From contig NZ_BCQR01000122.1 in NCBI RefSeq assembly GCF_001552175.1, positions 1 through 37,720 on the forward strand: a stretch of 37,720 nt of DNA. Reading direction: 5' to 3'. Numbering within the stretch: the stretch's first letter is position 1; each line of letters opens with the position of its first letter. The position numbers and the translations under genes were made by a program. The notes beneath the pieces were generated by a model. That model ran no database searches and was not told the DNA's origin. It saw only the letters and a list, made by a program, of their open reading frames with translations. This DNA is from Actinomadura kijaniata NBRC 14229. Its GTDB lineage: Bacteria > Actinomycetota > Actinomycetes > Streptosporangiales > Streptosporangiaceae. Shown here piece after piece: positions 30,594 to 37,720 of the stretch.

Positions 30594-31021
30594 GCCGGAA
30601 ACCGGACCGCGACCGCGGCGCGGCCAGCCTGTACGTGGTGCTGTTCACCCCGATCGTCTTCGTCCTCGCGGGCCTGCTGGTGGACGGCGGCCTGGCCATC
30701 CACGCCCGCCAGCGCGCCGCCGACATCGCCGAGCAGGCGGCCCGCGCGGGCGCCAACGAGATCGACGACGCCCGCCTCCGCGAGACGGGCGAGCCGATCC
30801 TGGACCCGGGCCGGGCCCGCGCGGCGGCCTGCGCGTTCGTGGGGGACTACGGCGACAACGTGACCGGACGCGGCTGCGACGCCGACGAGGACGAGGTGAC
30901 GGTCGAGGTGCAGCTCACGGTGGACTCCCATTTCCTGGGGATCCTGCCGGGGCTGGGGTCGTTCACGGTCCGCTCCTCGGCCTCGGCCCAGCCCATGACC
31001 GGCCAGGACGACGCACCCTGA
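30590..31021 (+). CDS. TadG/TadE-G-like pilus assembly protein
   Basis: 143 residues from ATG 30590, overlapping the previous stop as ATGA. It starts DRDRG then AASLYVVLFTPIVFVLAGLL, followed by VDGGLAIHARQRAADIAEQA, typical of TadG-like proteins. The residue at +5 after the Gly is Tyr instead of Glu, so processing may differ or not occur. Shorter than full TadG proteins, it lacks the von Willebrand-type C-terminal part. Last gene of the Tad operon; its stop lies 1 base from that of the convergent SMI1 gene. Confidence 0.85.
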   Translation: MSRKPDRDRGAASLYVVLFTPIVFVLAGLLVDGGLAIHARQRAADIAEQAARAGANEIDDARLRETGEPILDPGRARAAACAFVGDYGDNVTGRGCDADEDEVTVEVQLTVDSHFLGILPGLGSFTVRSSASAQPMTGQDDAP

Positions 31022-31022
31022 C

Positions 31023-31559
31023 CTACCCGGCCAGGCGTCCGGCCGCGTTCGGCCAGGGGACCAGGGCGGCGGCGTCCGAGCCGGGCTCCTCGTCCCACCA
31101 CCAGCGGCCCGTCAGCCACTTCTCCAGCCACGCCGCCAGCGACGGCGCGTCGTGGAACCACGCCTCGGGACGGCCGCCGCCGTAGGGGTTCGGCTCGTAG
31201 AGCAGGACGGGGGCGCGCTCGTCCAGGCAGTCCACCGCCGCGTACATGCCGCACCCCCAGTCCAGGACCGGCGTCACGCCGCGGGGCCAGTACCAGCCGC
31301 CGCCGGGGTCGGGCTCGCGTTCCTCCCAGTAGGCGGTGACGACGGTCGGGCCCGGTCCCGAGACCGGGAGCAGCCGTTGGCCCGGCCCGAAACCGCCGTT
31401 GGCGACCTCGCGGTACAGGCGCGCCAGCAGCGGAGGCAGGGCGAACCCCAGCTCGGCCTCGGCGACCGCGATCTCCGCCTCGCTCGCGCACTCGGGCAGC
31501 CGTTCCTCCGTCGCGCGGGCCTTCGCCGCGACCCGCCGCACCAGATCGGTGTTCCCCAT
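31023..31559 (-). CDS. SMI1/KNR4-family protein
   Basis: 178 residues from ATG 31559; in-frame ATGs at 31571 and 31610 are alternatives and none has a clear SD. The pattern fits the SMI1/KNR4 (SUKH) fold: an N-terminal helix with EAEIAVAEAELGFALPPLLA, then RLYREVANGGFGPGQRLLPV, the classic LPxxLxxLYxxxNGG-type motif. The later part is Trp-rich (GGWYWPRGVTPVLDWGCGMY, SLAAWLEKWLTGRWWWDEE). Some SUKH proteins are immunity proteins against contact-dependent toxins, others have unrelated roles. No toxin gene is adjacent, so no specific role is assigned. Confidence 0.82.
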   Translation of the reverse strand: MGNTDLVRRVAAKARATEERLPECASEAEIAVAEAELGFALPPLLARLYREVANGGFGPGQRLLPVSGPGPTVVTAYWEEREPDPGGGWYWPRGVTPVLDWGCGMYAAVDCLDERAPVLLYEPNPYGGGRPEAWFHDAPSLAAWLEKWLTGRWWWDEEPGSDAAALVPWPNAAGRLAG

Positions 31560-31620
31560 GTACCCGATCATGCCGACCGGAGCTGACATTCCCACCGCCG
31601 GACATGGCACTGTGGCCTCC

Positions 31621-32535
31621 GTGGAACTGCGGCAGCTGCGCTACTTCGAGGTCGTGGCGCGGGAGGAGCACCTCACCCGCGCGGCGGAGCTCCTCGGCAT
31701 CAGGCCCACCTCCCTCAGCCAGCAGATCATCGCGCTGGAACGCGAACTCGGCGCGCCCCTGTTCCACCGGACGCCGGGCGGCATGGAGCCCACCGACGCC
31801 GGGCGCGCGCTGCTGCCCTACGCGCGCCGCTGCCTCGACGCCGCCGGGGCGGGCGCCCGCGCCGTCCGCCGCGTCGCCGACGGCGACCGGGCGTGGCGCG
31901 TCGGCGTGACACCGGGAGCGCCCGCCGACGTGGTGGCGTCCCTGCGCACGCACGCCGGAGACGCCGAACTGCGGGACCTGCCGGTGAGCCGCCAGCTGGC
32001 GCGGCTGCGCGACGGCACCCTGGACCTGGGCCTCGTCGTGCTGCCCGCCGACACCGGGGACCTGGAGACCCGCGTGGTCGGCGACGTGCCGCTGGGGGTG
32101 CTCATGGCGTCCCGGCACCCGCTGGCCGCACGCGGCGAACTCGACTGGGGCGACCTGCGCGACCAGGACCTGCTGTGGTTCGACCGCGACCTCGCCCCCG
32201 GCTACCACGACACGATGCTCGACGCCTTCCACGCCGCGGGCTGGCGGCCGCGCCGCGTCCGCCCGGGACCACCCCGCCGGTCGCTGTTCGCCGCCGAGCT
32301 GGCGCACACGCCGTCGCTGGTGGCGATGCGCCCCCACCGGGACGAGGCCGTCGGCGCGGACCTCACCTGGCGGCCGCTCCCGAACGCCCCGCGCCTGCGC
32401 CACGCCCTGGTGTGGGACCCGTCACACCCGTCCGCCGCCCGGCTGCGCGCCCTGGCCGCCGAACTGGCCGCTGAGGCCGGACCTCACACCGATGAGGGAA
32501 CGCCTCGTGGACGCGCCGCCGACCACCCGGGTTAG
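31621..32535 (+). CDS. LysR-family transcriptional regulator
   Basis: 304 residues from GTG 31621. The N-terminal helix-turn-helix is typical: ELRQLRYFEVVAREEHLTRA, then AAELLGIRPTSLSQQIIALE and LGAPLFHRTPGGMEPTDAGR. A substrate-binding domain follows (VGVTPGAPADVVASL; GTLDLGLVVLPADTGDLE; PLGVLMASRHPLA). No SD is evident, and CTGACA at 31581-31586 is a possible -35. It is divergent from the SMI1 gene and 9 bases from the DUF6506-like gene, which it probably shares a transcript with. The ligand is unknown. Confidence 0.93.
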   Translation: MELRQLRYFEVVAREEHLTRAAELLGIRPTSLSQQIIALERELGAPLFHRTPGGMEPTDAGRALLPYARRCLDAAGAGARAVRRVADGDRAWRVGVTPGAPADVVASLRTHAGDAELRDLPVSRQLARLRDGTLDLGLVVLPADTGDLETRVVGDVPLGVLMASRHPLAARGELDWGDLRDQDLLWFDRDLAPGYHDTMLDAFHAAGWRPRRVRPGPPRRSLFAAELAHTPSLVAMRPHRDEAVGADLTWRPLPNAPRLRHALVWDPSHPSAARLRALAAELAAEAGPHTDEGTPRGRAADHPG

Positions 32536-32544
32536 CTGCCTCAC

Positions 32545-32844
32545 ATGGCACTCACCCACTGGGGCTTCATCTACGTGGCCGACGGCTGCGACCCCGCCCG
32601 CGACATCACCGTCAACGACACCGGAACCTGCCGCACCGTCCTGGTCGGCGTCTCCCGCCCCGACCAGGCCCCACCGGTCGCGGCCCGCCTCGCCGCCGAC
32701 GGCGCGCAGCTCATCGAGCTGTGCGGCGCGTTCGGCCCGACCTGGACCGCCCGCGTGATCGAGGAACTCGACGGCCGCGTCCCCGTCGGCACGGTCACCT
32801 ACGGCCCCGAAGCGACCAACGCCCTCCACGCCCTCTTCGCCTGA
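32545..32844 (+). CDS. Small DUF6506-like protein
   Basis: 99 residues from ATG 32545. Features I associate with DUF6506: an opening ALTHWGFIYVADGCDPARDI, a middle TVLVGVSRPDQAPPVAARLA and a conserved QLIELCGAFGPTWTARVIEE, then PVGTVTYGPEATNALHALFA. Single-domain, no signal peptide. The invariant-looking Cys-Gly in ELCGAFGP might be functional. It follows the LysR gene closely and ends 2 bases before the end of the decayed gene on the opposite strand. Function unknown. Confidence 0.75.
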   Translation: MALTHWGFIYVADGCDPARDITVNDTGTCRTVLVGVSRPDQAPPVAARLAADGAQLIELCGAFGPTWTARVIEELDGRVPVGTVTYGPEATNALHALFA

Positions 32845-32846
32845 CC

Positions 32847-33316
32847 TCAGGCTCCGTCCGTGTCGAACAACTCCGCCGCGGATGTGGCGGCGACGGCACG
32901 GCGGAGCCAGGTGTTCAGTTGGTCGAGGTCAGTGCAGGAGAGGATGCGTTCGCGCGCGTCGTGGGGGATTTCGACGCCGCGCGCTTCCAGAAAGGTCAGC
33001 AGCGCCTCGGCCTCGCCCTCGGCCTTGCCCTCGGTCCTGCCCTGACTGAAGATCTCCTTGCCCATCGGGGTGACGATGCGAAGCGGGGCGGACGCCTTCA
33101 TGAGCTCCTCCAGGATGCGCCGCACGGCGGGCCGATCACGGTGACGGTGTCGACGTGGAGGTCCTGGGAGTTCCGGGTGTTGAGGCTGCCGCTTTCGGCG
33201 CGGACGAGGGCGTTGCGGGGCAGGTCGTGCCCCAGCCCGTCGCGCAGGAGATCGACGGCGAGCTCGGGACGTTCCTTGAACGTCTCGGTCAGGATGTCGT
33301 GCCAGGGGGCCGGCAT
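32847..33316 (-). pseudogene. Rpn-family (DUF4351-type) nuclease/transposase-like gene, internally deleted and frameshifted
   Basis: Two fragments in different frames make up the ends of one family. The N-terminal piece (ATG 33316) reads PAPWHDILTETFKERPELAV and continues to VDTVTVIGPP. The C-terminal piece reads RRILEELMKASAPLRIVTPM, then the hallmark GRTEGKAEGEAEALLTFLEARG and SCTDLDQLNTWLRRAVAATS. Intact actinobacterial relatives, as I recall them, are about 280-300 residues, with some 150 residues between these parts that are missing here. The junction is near 33120-33128, where the frame also changes. Intact members are putative recombination-promoting nucleases. Confidence 0.75.
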
Positions 33317-33383
33317 GGCACGGAAAGTCATCAACGAGCCACTGATCGTGTTCGGCTTTTCGAAAGGGCTGCTGTGGAACGTG

Positions 33384-33408
33384 TGACCGGTCGGGACTCG
33401 ACCGGTCA
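33384..33408. repeat. Perfect 10-bp inverted repeat
   Basis: TGACCGGTCG and CGACCGGTCA flank a 5-base loop, upstream of the BTAD gene and of the pseudogene start. There is no T-run. It may be an operator or a terminator remnant. The rest of 33317-33525 holds no supported gene. Confidence 0.45.
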
Positions 33409-33525
33409 GGGAGAGTGAGGCGGGATAGTTATCCGCCGGGCATTGCGGGCCTGTGGGGCGTGTTTACGATGGCTTGGGGTCAGCTCGATCACAGGCCGGC
33501 GACCGATCGATCGGATGGGCGCGCA

Positions 33526-36500
33526 ATGGTGACACGACAGGCTGGCGGCCCGGGACTCGGCCGGGGCCCGCGGCGGCCGGTGAAGATCAGGCATCGGCGC
33601 GGGCCCGGCGAGGTGCTGGCGGGGCTCGGCGCCCTCGTGGCGCTGGCGGCCCTGCTGGCGGGCGTGCCGTACGCGCTGGTGACGTTCTTCGGCTCGCCGG
33701 TCCCGGACGAGCTGCCGAGCGTGTCGGACCTGACCGAGCAGGTCGGGCCCGAGCAGCTGCTGACCGTGCTGGTGGCGCTGGTCTGGCTCGCCTGGCTCCA
33801 GCTCGCGGCGTGCGTCGTCGTCGAGGTCTACGCGGCCGTGCGGGGCGTCGGGGTCCCCGCGCGGGTGCCGCTGGCCGGGGGAACGCAGTCGCTGGTGCAC
33901 CGTCTCGTGGTGGCGGCGCTGCTGCTGTTCACGGCGACGACGGCGGTGATGCCCGCGTTCGCCGGGCGGGAGCTGTCCCACACCCCGGTGCAGACGCAGT
34001 CGCAGGAGTTCCACCGGATCCCGGTCGCGCAGGAGCCGCGGCAGGCCCCCGAGCAGGCCGCGGAACGCGTCGCCGAGGAGCTCGCCGGAACCCCCGCCGC
34101 CAAGGCCCGCACCACGAAGATCTACCGCGTGCAACCGCCGGAGGGGCGGCATCACGAGAGCCTGTGGGAGATCGCCGAGAAGTGCCTGGGCGAGGGCCGC
34201 CGGTACAAGGAGATCTACGAGCTGAACAAGGGGCGGACGCAGCCCGACGGCAGCAGGCTCAGCATCGCCAGCCTGATCCGGCCCGGCTGGATCCTGGAGA
34301 TGCCCGCCGACGCCAAGGGCGTGCGGGTCGTCGCCGTCCAGGACCTCGACGACTACTACGAGCACGGGCACGACGTCCCCGAACGGGACGAACGCCCCGA
34401 CCCCCCGAAGCAGCCCGAGCCTTCCGAACGGCCCGAGCCTTCCGAACGGCCCGAGCCTCCGAAGCAGCCCGCGCCGGAGACCCCGGCCCCCGCGCCCCCG
34501 GCTCCGCCCCTGAAGACCGAGACCCCCCGCCCGGAGCCCCCGGCCTCCGCCAAGCCCACCGAGACGGCGAAGCCTTCGGAGACGCCCCGGCCCACCGAGA
34601 CGGCCAAGCCTTCCGAGTCACCCAAGCCCTCGGCGACGCCCAAGCCTTCGGAGACGGCCCAGCCCTCCGCAACGCCCAAGCCCTCCGCAACGCCCAAGCC
34701 CTCCGGGGCGGCGCGGCCCGGTGGGGAGTTCGGCGGCAGTGCCGAGACCGGTGGGGCCAGCGTTCCCGGGCGGGAGAGCGCCAGGCAGGAGACCTCCCCC
34801 TTCTCCGCCGAGTTCGGCTGGCCGGAGGGGCTGGCCGCCGCCTCGCTGCTCGCCGCCGGGCTGCTCAGCGCGCTGGGGCGGCGGCGCCGGGAGCAGATGT
34901 GGCGGCGGGCGTTCGGGCACATGATCCCCCGGCCCGAGGGACGCGCCGCGCGGACCGAGCAGGCCCTCCGCGTCGGCGCCGACAACACCGCCGCGCACCT
35001 GCTCGACCTTGGCCTGCGGCACCTGTCGAAGTCCATGGCCGCCGGGGGCCGCGCCCTGCCCACCGTCTACGGCGTCCATCTGGGGTCGGGCAGCCTCGAC
35101 CTGTGGGTCGCCCCGGCCGACCGGAACCCGCCCTCCCCCTGGGAGGCGTTCGACGACGGGCAGGTGTGGCGGCTGCACGCCGGGGCGCTGCCGCAGCTGG
35201 AGGCGGCCGGTCTCGCGGACGTGCTCGCCCCCTACCCGGGCCTCGCCTCCATCGGCACCAACGACAACGGCCGCATCCTCGTCGACCTGGAGGCCGCCCA
35301 CGGGCTCATCGCCGTGCGCGGCCCGGACGAGCAGCGCCGCGCGGTGCTGGCCGCCCTCGCCCTGGAGCTGGCCACCAACCGCTGGTCCGACCACATGCGG
35401 ATCACGCTGGTCGGGTTCGGGCAGGAGCTCGCCGAGGGCCTGGCCGAGGTCGCGCCGGACCGCGTCCGCGCGGTGCCCACCCTGGTCGAGGCGCTGCCCG
35501 AGCTGGAGGCGCGCAGCGAGGAGGTGCGGCAGGCCCTGGCCGCCTCCGGCGTGGACTCGGTGCTGACCGGACGCTGCCGCGGGGTGTTCGGCGAGGCCTG
35601 GATGCCGCACTACCTGATCATGGCGGACGAGCCCGACGAACGCGACGCCGACCGCCTGGTCGCCCTCGCCCGCACCGGGACGCGCATGGCCGCCGGATAC
35701 CTCGTCCCCGGCGACGTGCAGGGCGCGACCTGGACCTGGGAGGTGGACGAGGACGGGCGGCTGCACGCGGGCGTGCTCGGCTTCGAGGTCGCGGCGCAGC
35801 TGGTGCCCGAGGAGCAGTACCGGGGCGTGTTCGAGCTGTTCCGCACGGCCGACCGCGTGGACTCGACCCCGCTGCCCGAGCCGTCCGACCAGGTCCAGCC
35901 GCCGAACGCCCAGCAGGCGTCGGCGGAGCTGCGCCTGCTCGGCCCGATCGAGGTGGACGCGCCCGGCCCGATGGACGAGTCGCGCCGCGCGCTGTGCACC
36001 GAGGTCCTCGTCTACCTGGCCACCCACCCGAACGGCGTGCACCCCACGGTCCTCGGCGGCGCGATCTGGCCGCGCGGCGTCAACGCCAGCGTCCGGGACG
36101 CCACGATCGCCCGCGTCGGCGACTGGCTCGGCCTGGACTCCCGGGGCCGCCCCAACCTCTACACCGACGACCGGGGCCGCATCCGCCTCGGCTCGGAGGT
36201 GCGGGTCGACTGGGCGGTGTTCCGCTGGCTGGTGTGGCGGTCGGCGGCCGAGCCCGCCTCCGAGACCGCCTACATGTCCTACGCGCTGGACCTGGTGCGC
36301 GGCCCGGTGCTGGCCGACCGGCCGCGCGGCCGCTACGCCTGGCTGGCCGGGGAGGACCTGGAGTACGAGGCGTCGGCGCGGGTGGTGGACGTGGCGCACC
36401 GGCTGGTCCTGCTGCGGCTGGACGAGGGCGACGCGCGCGGCGCGGTCGCGGCGGCGCGGGCCGGGCTGCGGCTCGCGCCCGACGACGAGGGCCTGTGGCG

Positions 36501-36672
36501 GGACCTGCTGCGCGCCACGCACGCGTCCGGCGACGTCGCCCAGCTCCAGGCGACCGCGAACGAGCTGCGCGACCGCCGGGCCCGCGACCCGTACCTGGAC
36601 CAGCTCCAGCCGGAGACCGAGGCGCTGGTGGAGGAGCTGCTCCCGGAATGGCACCAGGTCTCGGTCCGCTAG
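33526..36672 (+). CDS. Membrane protein with LysM-like and C-terminal BTAD-like domains
   Basis: 1048 residues from ATG 33526; the frame is open to 33415 and the RBS is poor, so the start is uncertain. Three membrane helices lie at about residues 24-46, 70-95 and 115-135. A LysM-like domain spans about 195-265 (TKIYRVQPPEGRHHESLWEI; RYKEIYELNKGR; PGWILEMP). A Pro-rich linker with KPSE/KPSA repeats follows (about 285-400), then another helix at about 435-453 (LAAASLLAAGLLSALG). A large cytoplasmic region ends in a winged-helix-like part (ELRLLGPIEVDAPG; VLVYLATHPNGVHPTVLGGA) plus helical repeats like the BTAD domain of SARP regulators (about 800-1045). A role linking wall binding to pilus gene control is inference. 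Confidence 0.85.
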   Translation: MVTRQAGGPGLGRGPRRPVKIRHRRGPGEVLAGLGALVALAALLAGVPYALVTFFGSPVPDELPSVSDLTEQVGPEQLLTVLVALVWLAWLQLAACVVVEVYAAVRGVGVPARVPLAGGTQSLVHRLVVAALLLFTATTAVMPAFAGRELSHTPVQTQSQEFHRIPVAQEPRQAPEQAAERVAEELAGTPAAKARTTKIYRVQPPEGRHHESLWEIAEKCLGEGRRYKEIYELNKGRTQPDGSRLSIASLIRPGWILEMPADAKGVRVVAVQDLDDYYEHGHDVPERDERPDPPKQPEPSERPEPSERPEPPKQPAPETPAPAPPAPPLKTETPRPEPPASAKPTETAKPSETPRPTETAKPSESPKPSATPKPSETAQPSATPKPSATPKPSGAARPGGEFGGSAETGGASVPGRESARQETSPFSAEFGWPEGLAAASLLAAGLLSALGRRRREQMWRRAFGHMIPRPEGRAARTEQALRVGADNTAAHLLDLGLRHLSKSMAAGGRALPTVYGVHLGSGSLDLWVAPADRNPPSPWEAFDDGQVWRLHAGALPQLEAAGLADVLAPYPGLASIGTNDNGRILVDLEAAHGLIAVRGPDEQRRAVLAALALELATNRWSDHMRITLVGFGQELAEGLAEVAPDRVRAVPTLVEALPELEARSEEVRQALAASGVDSVLTGRCRGVFGEAWMPHYLIMADEPDERDADRLVALARTGTRMAAGYLVPGDVQGATWTWEVDEDGRLHAGVLGFEVAAQLVPEEQYRGVFELFRTADRVDSTPLPEPSDQVQPPNAQQASAELRLLGPIEVDAPGPMDESRRALCTEVLVYLATHPNGVHPTVLGGAIWPRGVNASVRDATIARVGDWLGLDSRGRPNLYTDDRGRIRLGSEVRVDWAVFRWLVWRSAAEPASETAYMSYALDLVRGPVLADRPRGRYAWLAGEDLEYEASARVVDVAHRLVLLRLDEGDARGAVAAARAGLRLAPDDEGLWRDLLRATHASGDVAQLQATANELRDRRARDPYLDQLQPETEALVEELLPEWHQVSVR
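34414..34698 (+). repeat. Proline-rich short tandem repeats in the coding sequence
   Basis: Within the linker, exact 18-base units repeat: one pair at 34414-34431 and 34432-34449 (encoding PEPSER), another at 34663-34680 and 34681-34698 (encoding PSATPK). Degenerate AKPSET/PKPSAT units lie between. Such repeats can change in number by slippage, altering linker length. Confidence 0.8.
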
Positions 36673-36682
36673 CGGCGCGCCG

Positions 36683-37720
36683 TCAGCGGTAGAGGCCCGG
36701 TCCGCCCAGTGAGCGCCGTCCCGGCTGCGGGTGCACCAGCGGGGCCCGCGGCGTTCCGCCGACCTTCACCCGTCGCACCACCCGGCCCGTGCGCGTGGAC
36801 AGCGCGTACACGACGCCGCTCGCGGGGGTCGACAGCCACAGCAGGCCGCCGTCGGCCGACAGCCCGCCCGCCTCGGCGGCCCCGCCGCGTGGCAGCGCCC
36901 AGCGCGCCACGACCCGCCGCGTGCCGAAGTCGACCGCCGTCACCGTCCCGGACCCCAGCACGAACAGCCGCCGCGCGCTGCGGCTCACCACCAGCCCCCG
37001 CGCCCCCGGCCCCGTCGGGACGAACCCCGTCTCCCGCAGCCGGATCGCGTCCACCAGCCGCACCCCGCCCGCCCCCGCGTCGGCGACGTAGAACGCCGTC
37101 CCGTCCGGCGAGAGCCGCAGGTCGCCCGGGCGCGACCCGGCGGGCAGCGCCAGCGTCCCGGTGACCTCGCGGCGCGCCGGGTCGATCCGCACCAGCCGTC
37201 CGCTCCCGCAACTGGCCACCAGGAACGTTCCGTCGGCGGAGAAGTCGGCGTGCCGCGCCACGCACGGCAGCCGCAGCACGCCGCGCGCCCGCATCGTGCG
37301 CGGGTCGTGGAAGACCAGCCGCCGCCGCGCCGCCCCCAGCGCCAGCGCGGCCTGCCCGGACGGGTCGAAGTACACGCCGTCCGCGCCGAACGCCCGCGAC
37401 GGCCTGCCCGCCCGCCCCGTGCGCGGGTCCAGCGGGACGAACCCGCCGCCCACCGCCCACAGCCGCCGCAGGTCCCACCCCGCGACGACCCGCGCCGCGC
37501 CCGTCCGCACCCGCGCGACGACCCGCAGCGTTCGCTGGTCGATGACGTCGACGGTGCGGGTGCGGGCGTTCGGCACGTACAGCCGGGGCGGGGCCGAGCG
37601 CGCCGCCGCGGTGAGCACCCCCGCCCGGGTCGCCGCGTACACGTCGGGCCGCGTCGCCGCGACCGGGATCCCCGCCCCGGAACGCGGCGCGGGCGTCGCC
37701 GGCGTGACGTAGGGCGCGGG
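36683..37720 (-). CDS. YncE-like beta-propeller protein (5' end outside window)
   Basis: The frame is open from the window edge to a TGA at 36683-36685. The in-frame GTG at 37642 is probably not the start, since upstream sequence (Ala/Pro-rich, ending ATRPDVYAATRAG) continues the frame and a signal peptide is expected further out. The sequence shows repeated propeller blades: LYVPNARTRTVDVIDQRTLR, GRLVRIDPARREVTGTLALP, LRLSPDGTAFYVADAGAGGV, SADGGLLWLSTPASGVVYAL. These resemble YVTN/YncE-type extracytoplasmic proteins. The partner is unknown. It is convergent with the LysM/BTAD gene with only 10 bases between stops. Confidence 0.8.
   Translation of the reverse strand, partial: PAPYVTPATPAPRSGAGIPVAATRPDVYAATRAGVLTAAARSAPPRLYVPNARTRTVDVIDQRTLRVVARVRTGAARVVAGWDLRRLWAVGGGFVPLDPRTGRAGRPSRAFGADGVYFDPSGQAALALGAARRRLVFHDPRTMRARGVLRLPCVARHADFSADGTFLVASCGSGRLVRIDPARREVTGTLALPAGSRPGDLRLSPDGTAFYVADAGAGGVRLVDAIRLRETGFVPTGPGARGLVVSRSARRLFVLGSGTVTAVDFGTRRVVARWALPRGGAAEAGGLSADGGLLWLSTPASGVVYALSTRTGRVVRRVKVGGTPRAPLVHPQPGRRSLGGPGLYR

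Noticed and set aside
33415..33525. Earlier start for the LysM/BTAD protein
   Set aside because: Possible but without RBS; the added residues look unstructured, so ATG 33526 is preferred with caution.
1..37720. CRISPR arrays, tRNA and rRNA genes, insertion sequences, riboswitches
   Set aside because: Looked for repeats with regular spacers, cloverleaf-like segments, terminal inverted repeats with transposase genes, and known leader motifs; none seen, apart from the decayed Rpn-type gene.

Overview
The window is very GC-rich, with strong G/C third-position bias, many GTG/TTG starts, GGAGG-type ribosome binding sites and probable leaderless genes. It is chromosomal DNA of a filamentous-type actinomycete. 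Gene content (Tad pilus locus, WXG100 protein, FHA-type EccC ATPase, BTAD protein, SepF-like protein) and the mycobacteria-like order add / pmmB-type mutase / PNP / cyclotransferase / lpdA suggest Streptosporangiales, perhaps a Thermomonosporaceae member such as Actinomadura. That family assignment is inference. No rRNA, tRNA, CRISPR array, IS element or prophage was recognised.

Layout. 1-5153: two overlapping genes for large tandem paralogs of unknown function, the first cut by the window edge. 5229-11491: core metabolism: adenosine deaminase, a PH-domain membrane protein, then on the minus strand cyclotransferase-like protein -> purine nucleoside phosphorylase -> phosphosugar mutase, and divergently an LpdA-like flavoprotein. 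Deaminase, phosphorylase and mutase can form a purine nucleoside salvage route. 11554-16406: a membrane protein with a Gly-rich tail, a small hypothetical protein, the biotinylated acyl-CoA carboxylase alpha subunit, cysteine-free ribosomal protein L31 (type B) behind a probable Zur operator, and a small secreted protein.

16654-24129: a WXG100 protein, a TetR regulator with an extra C-terminal domain, a SepF-core protein, a small membrane protein and a 1515-residue FHA-FtsK/SpoIIIE (EccC/EssC-like) ATPase. This is a partial type VII secretion neighbourhood without visible EccB, EccD, EccE or mycosin. 24563-31021: a compact Tad/Flp pilus operon in the order CpaB-like, TadZ-like, TadA, TadB, TadC, Flp pilin, TadE, TadE, TadG-like, with no prepilin peptidase. 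31023-33316: an SMI1/KNR4 protein, a LysR regulator with a small DUF6506-like protein, and a decayed Rpn-type gene. 33526-36672: a membrane protein joining a LysM-like domain, a Pro-rich repeat linker and a C-terminal BTAD-like region, a type often found near actinobacterial Tad loci. 36683 to the end: a YncE-like beta-propeller protein running off the edge.

Several convergent gene pairs are separated by long, nearly loopless inverted repeats that look like bidirectional terminators (7022-7053, 11496-11537, 13469-13511, 16949-17054). The clearest regulatory site is the Zur-type palindrome at 15755-15771, directly downstream of a TAGGAT -10 element for the L31 gene. The least understood parts are the tandem giant paralogs, the TetR fusion and the LysM/BTAD membrane protein.
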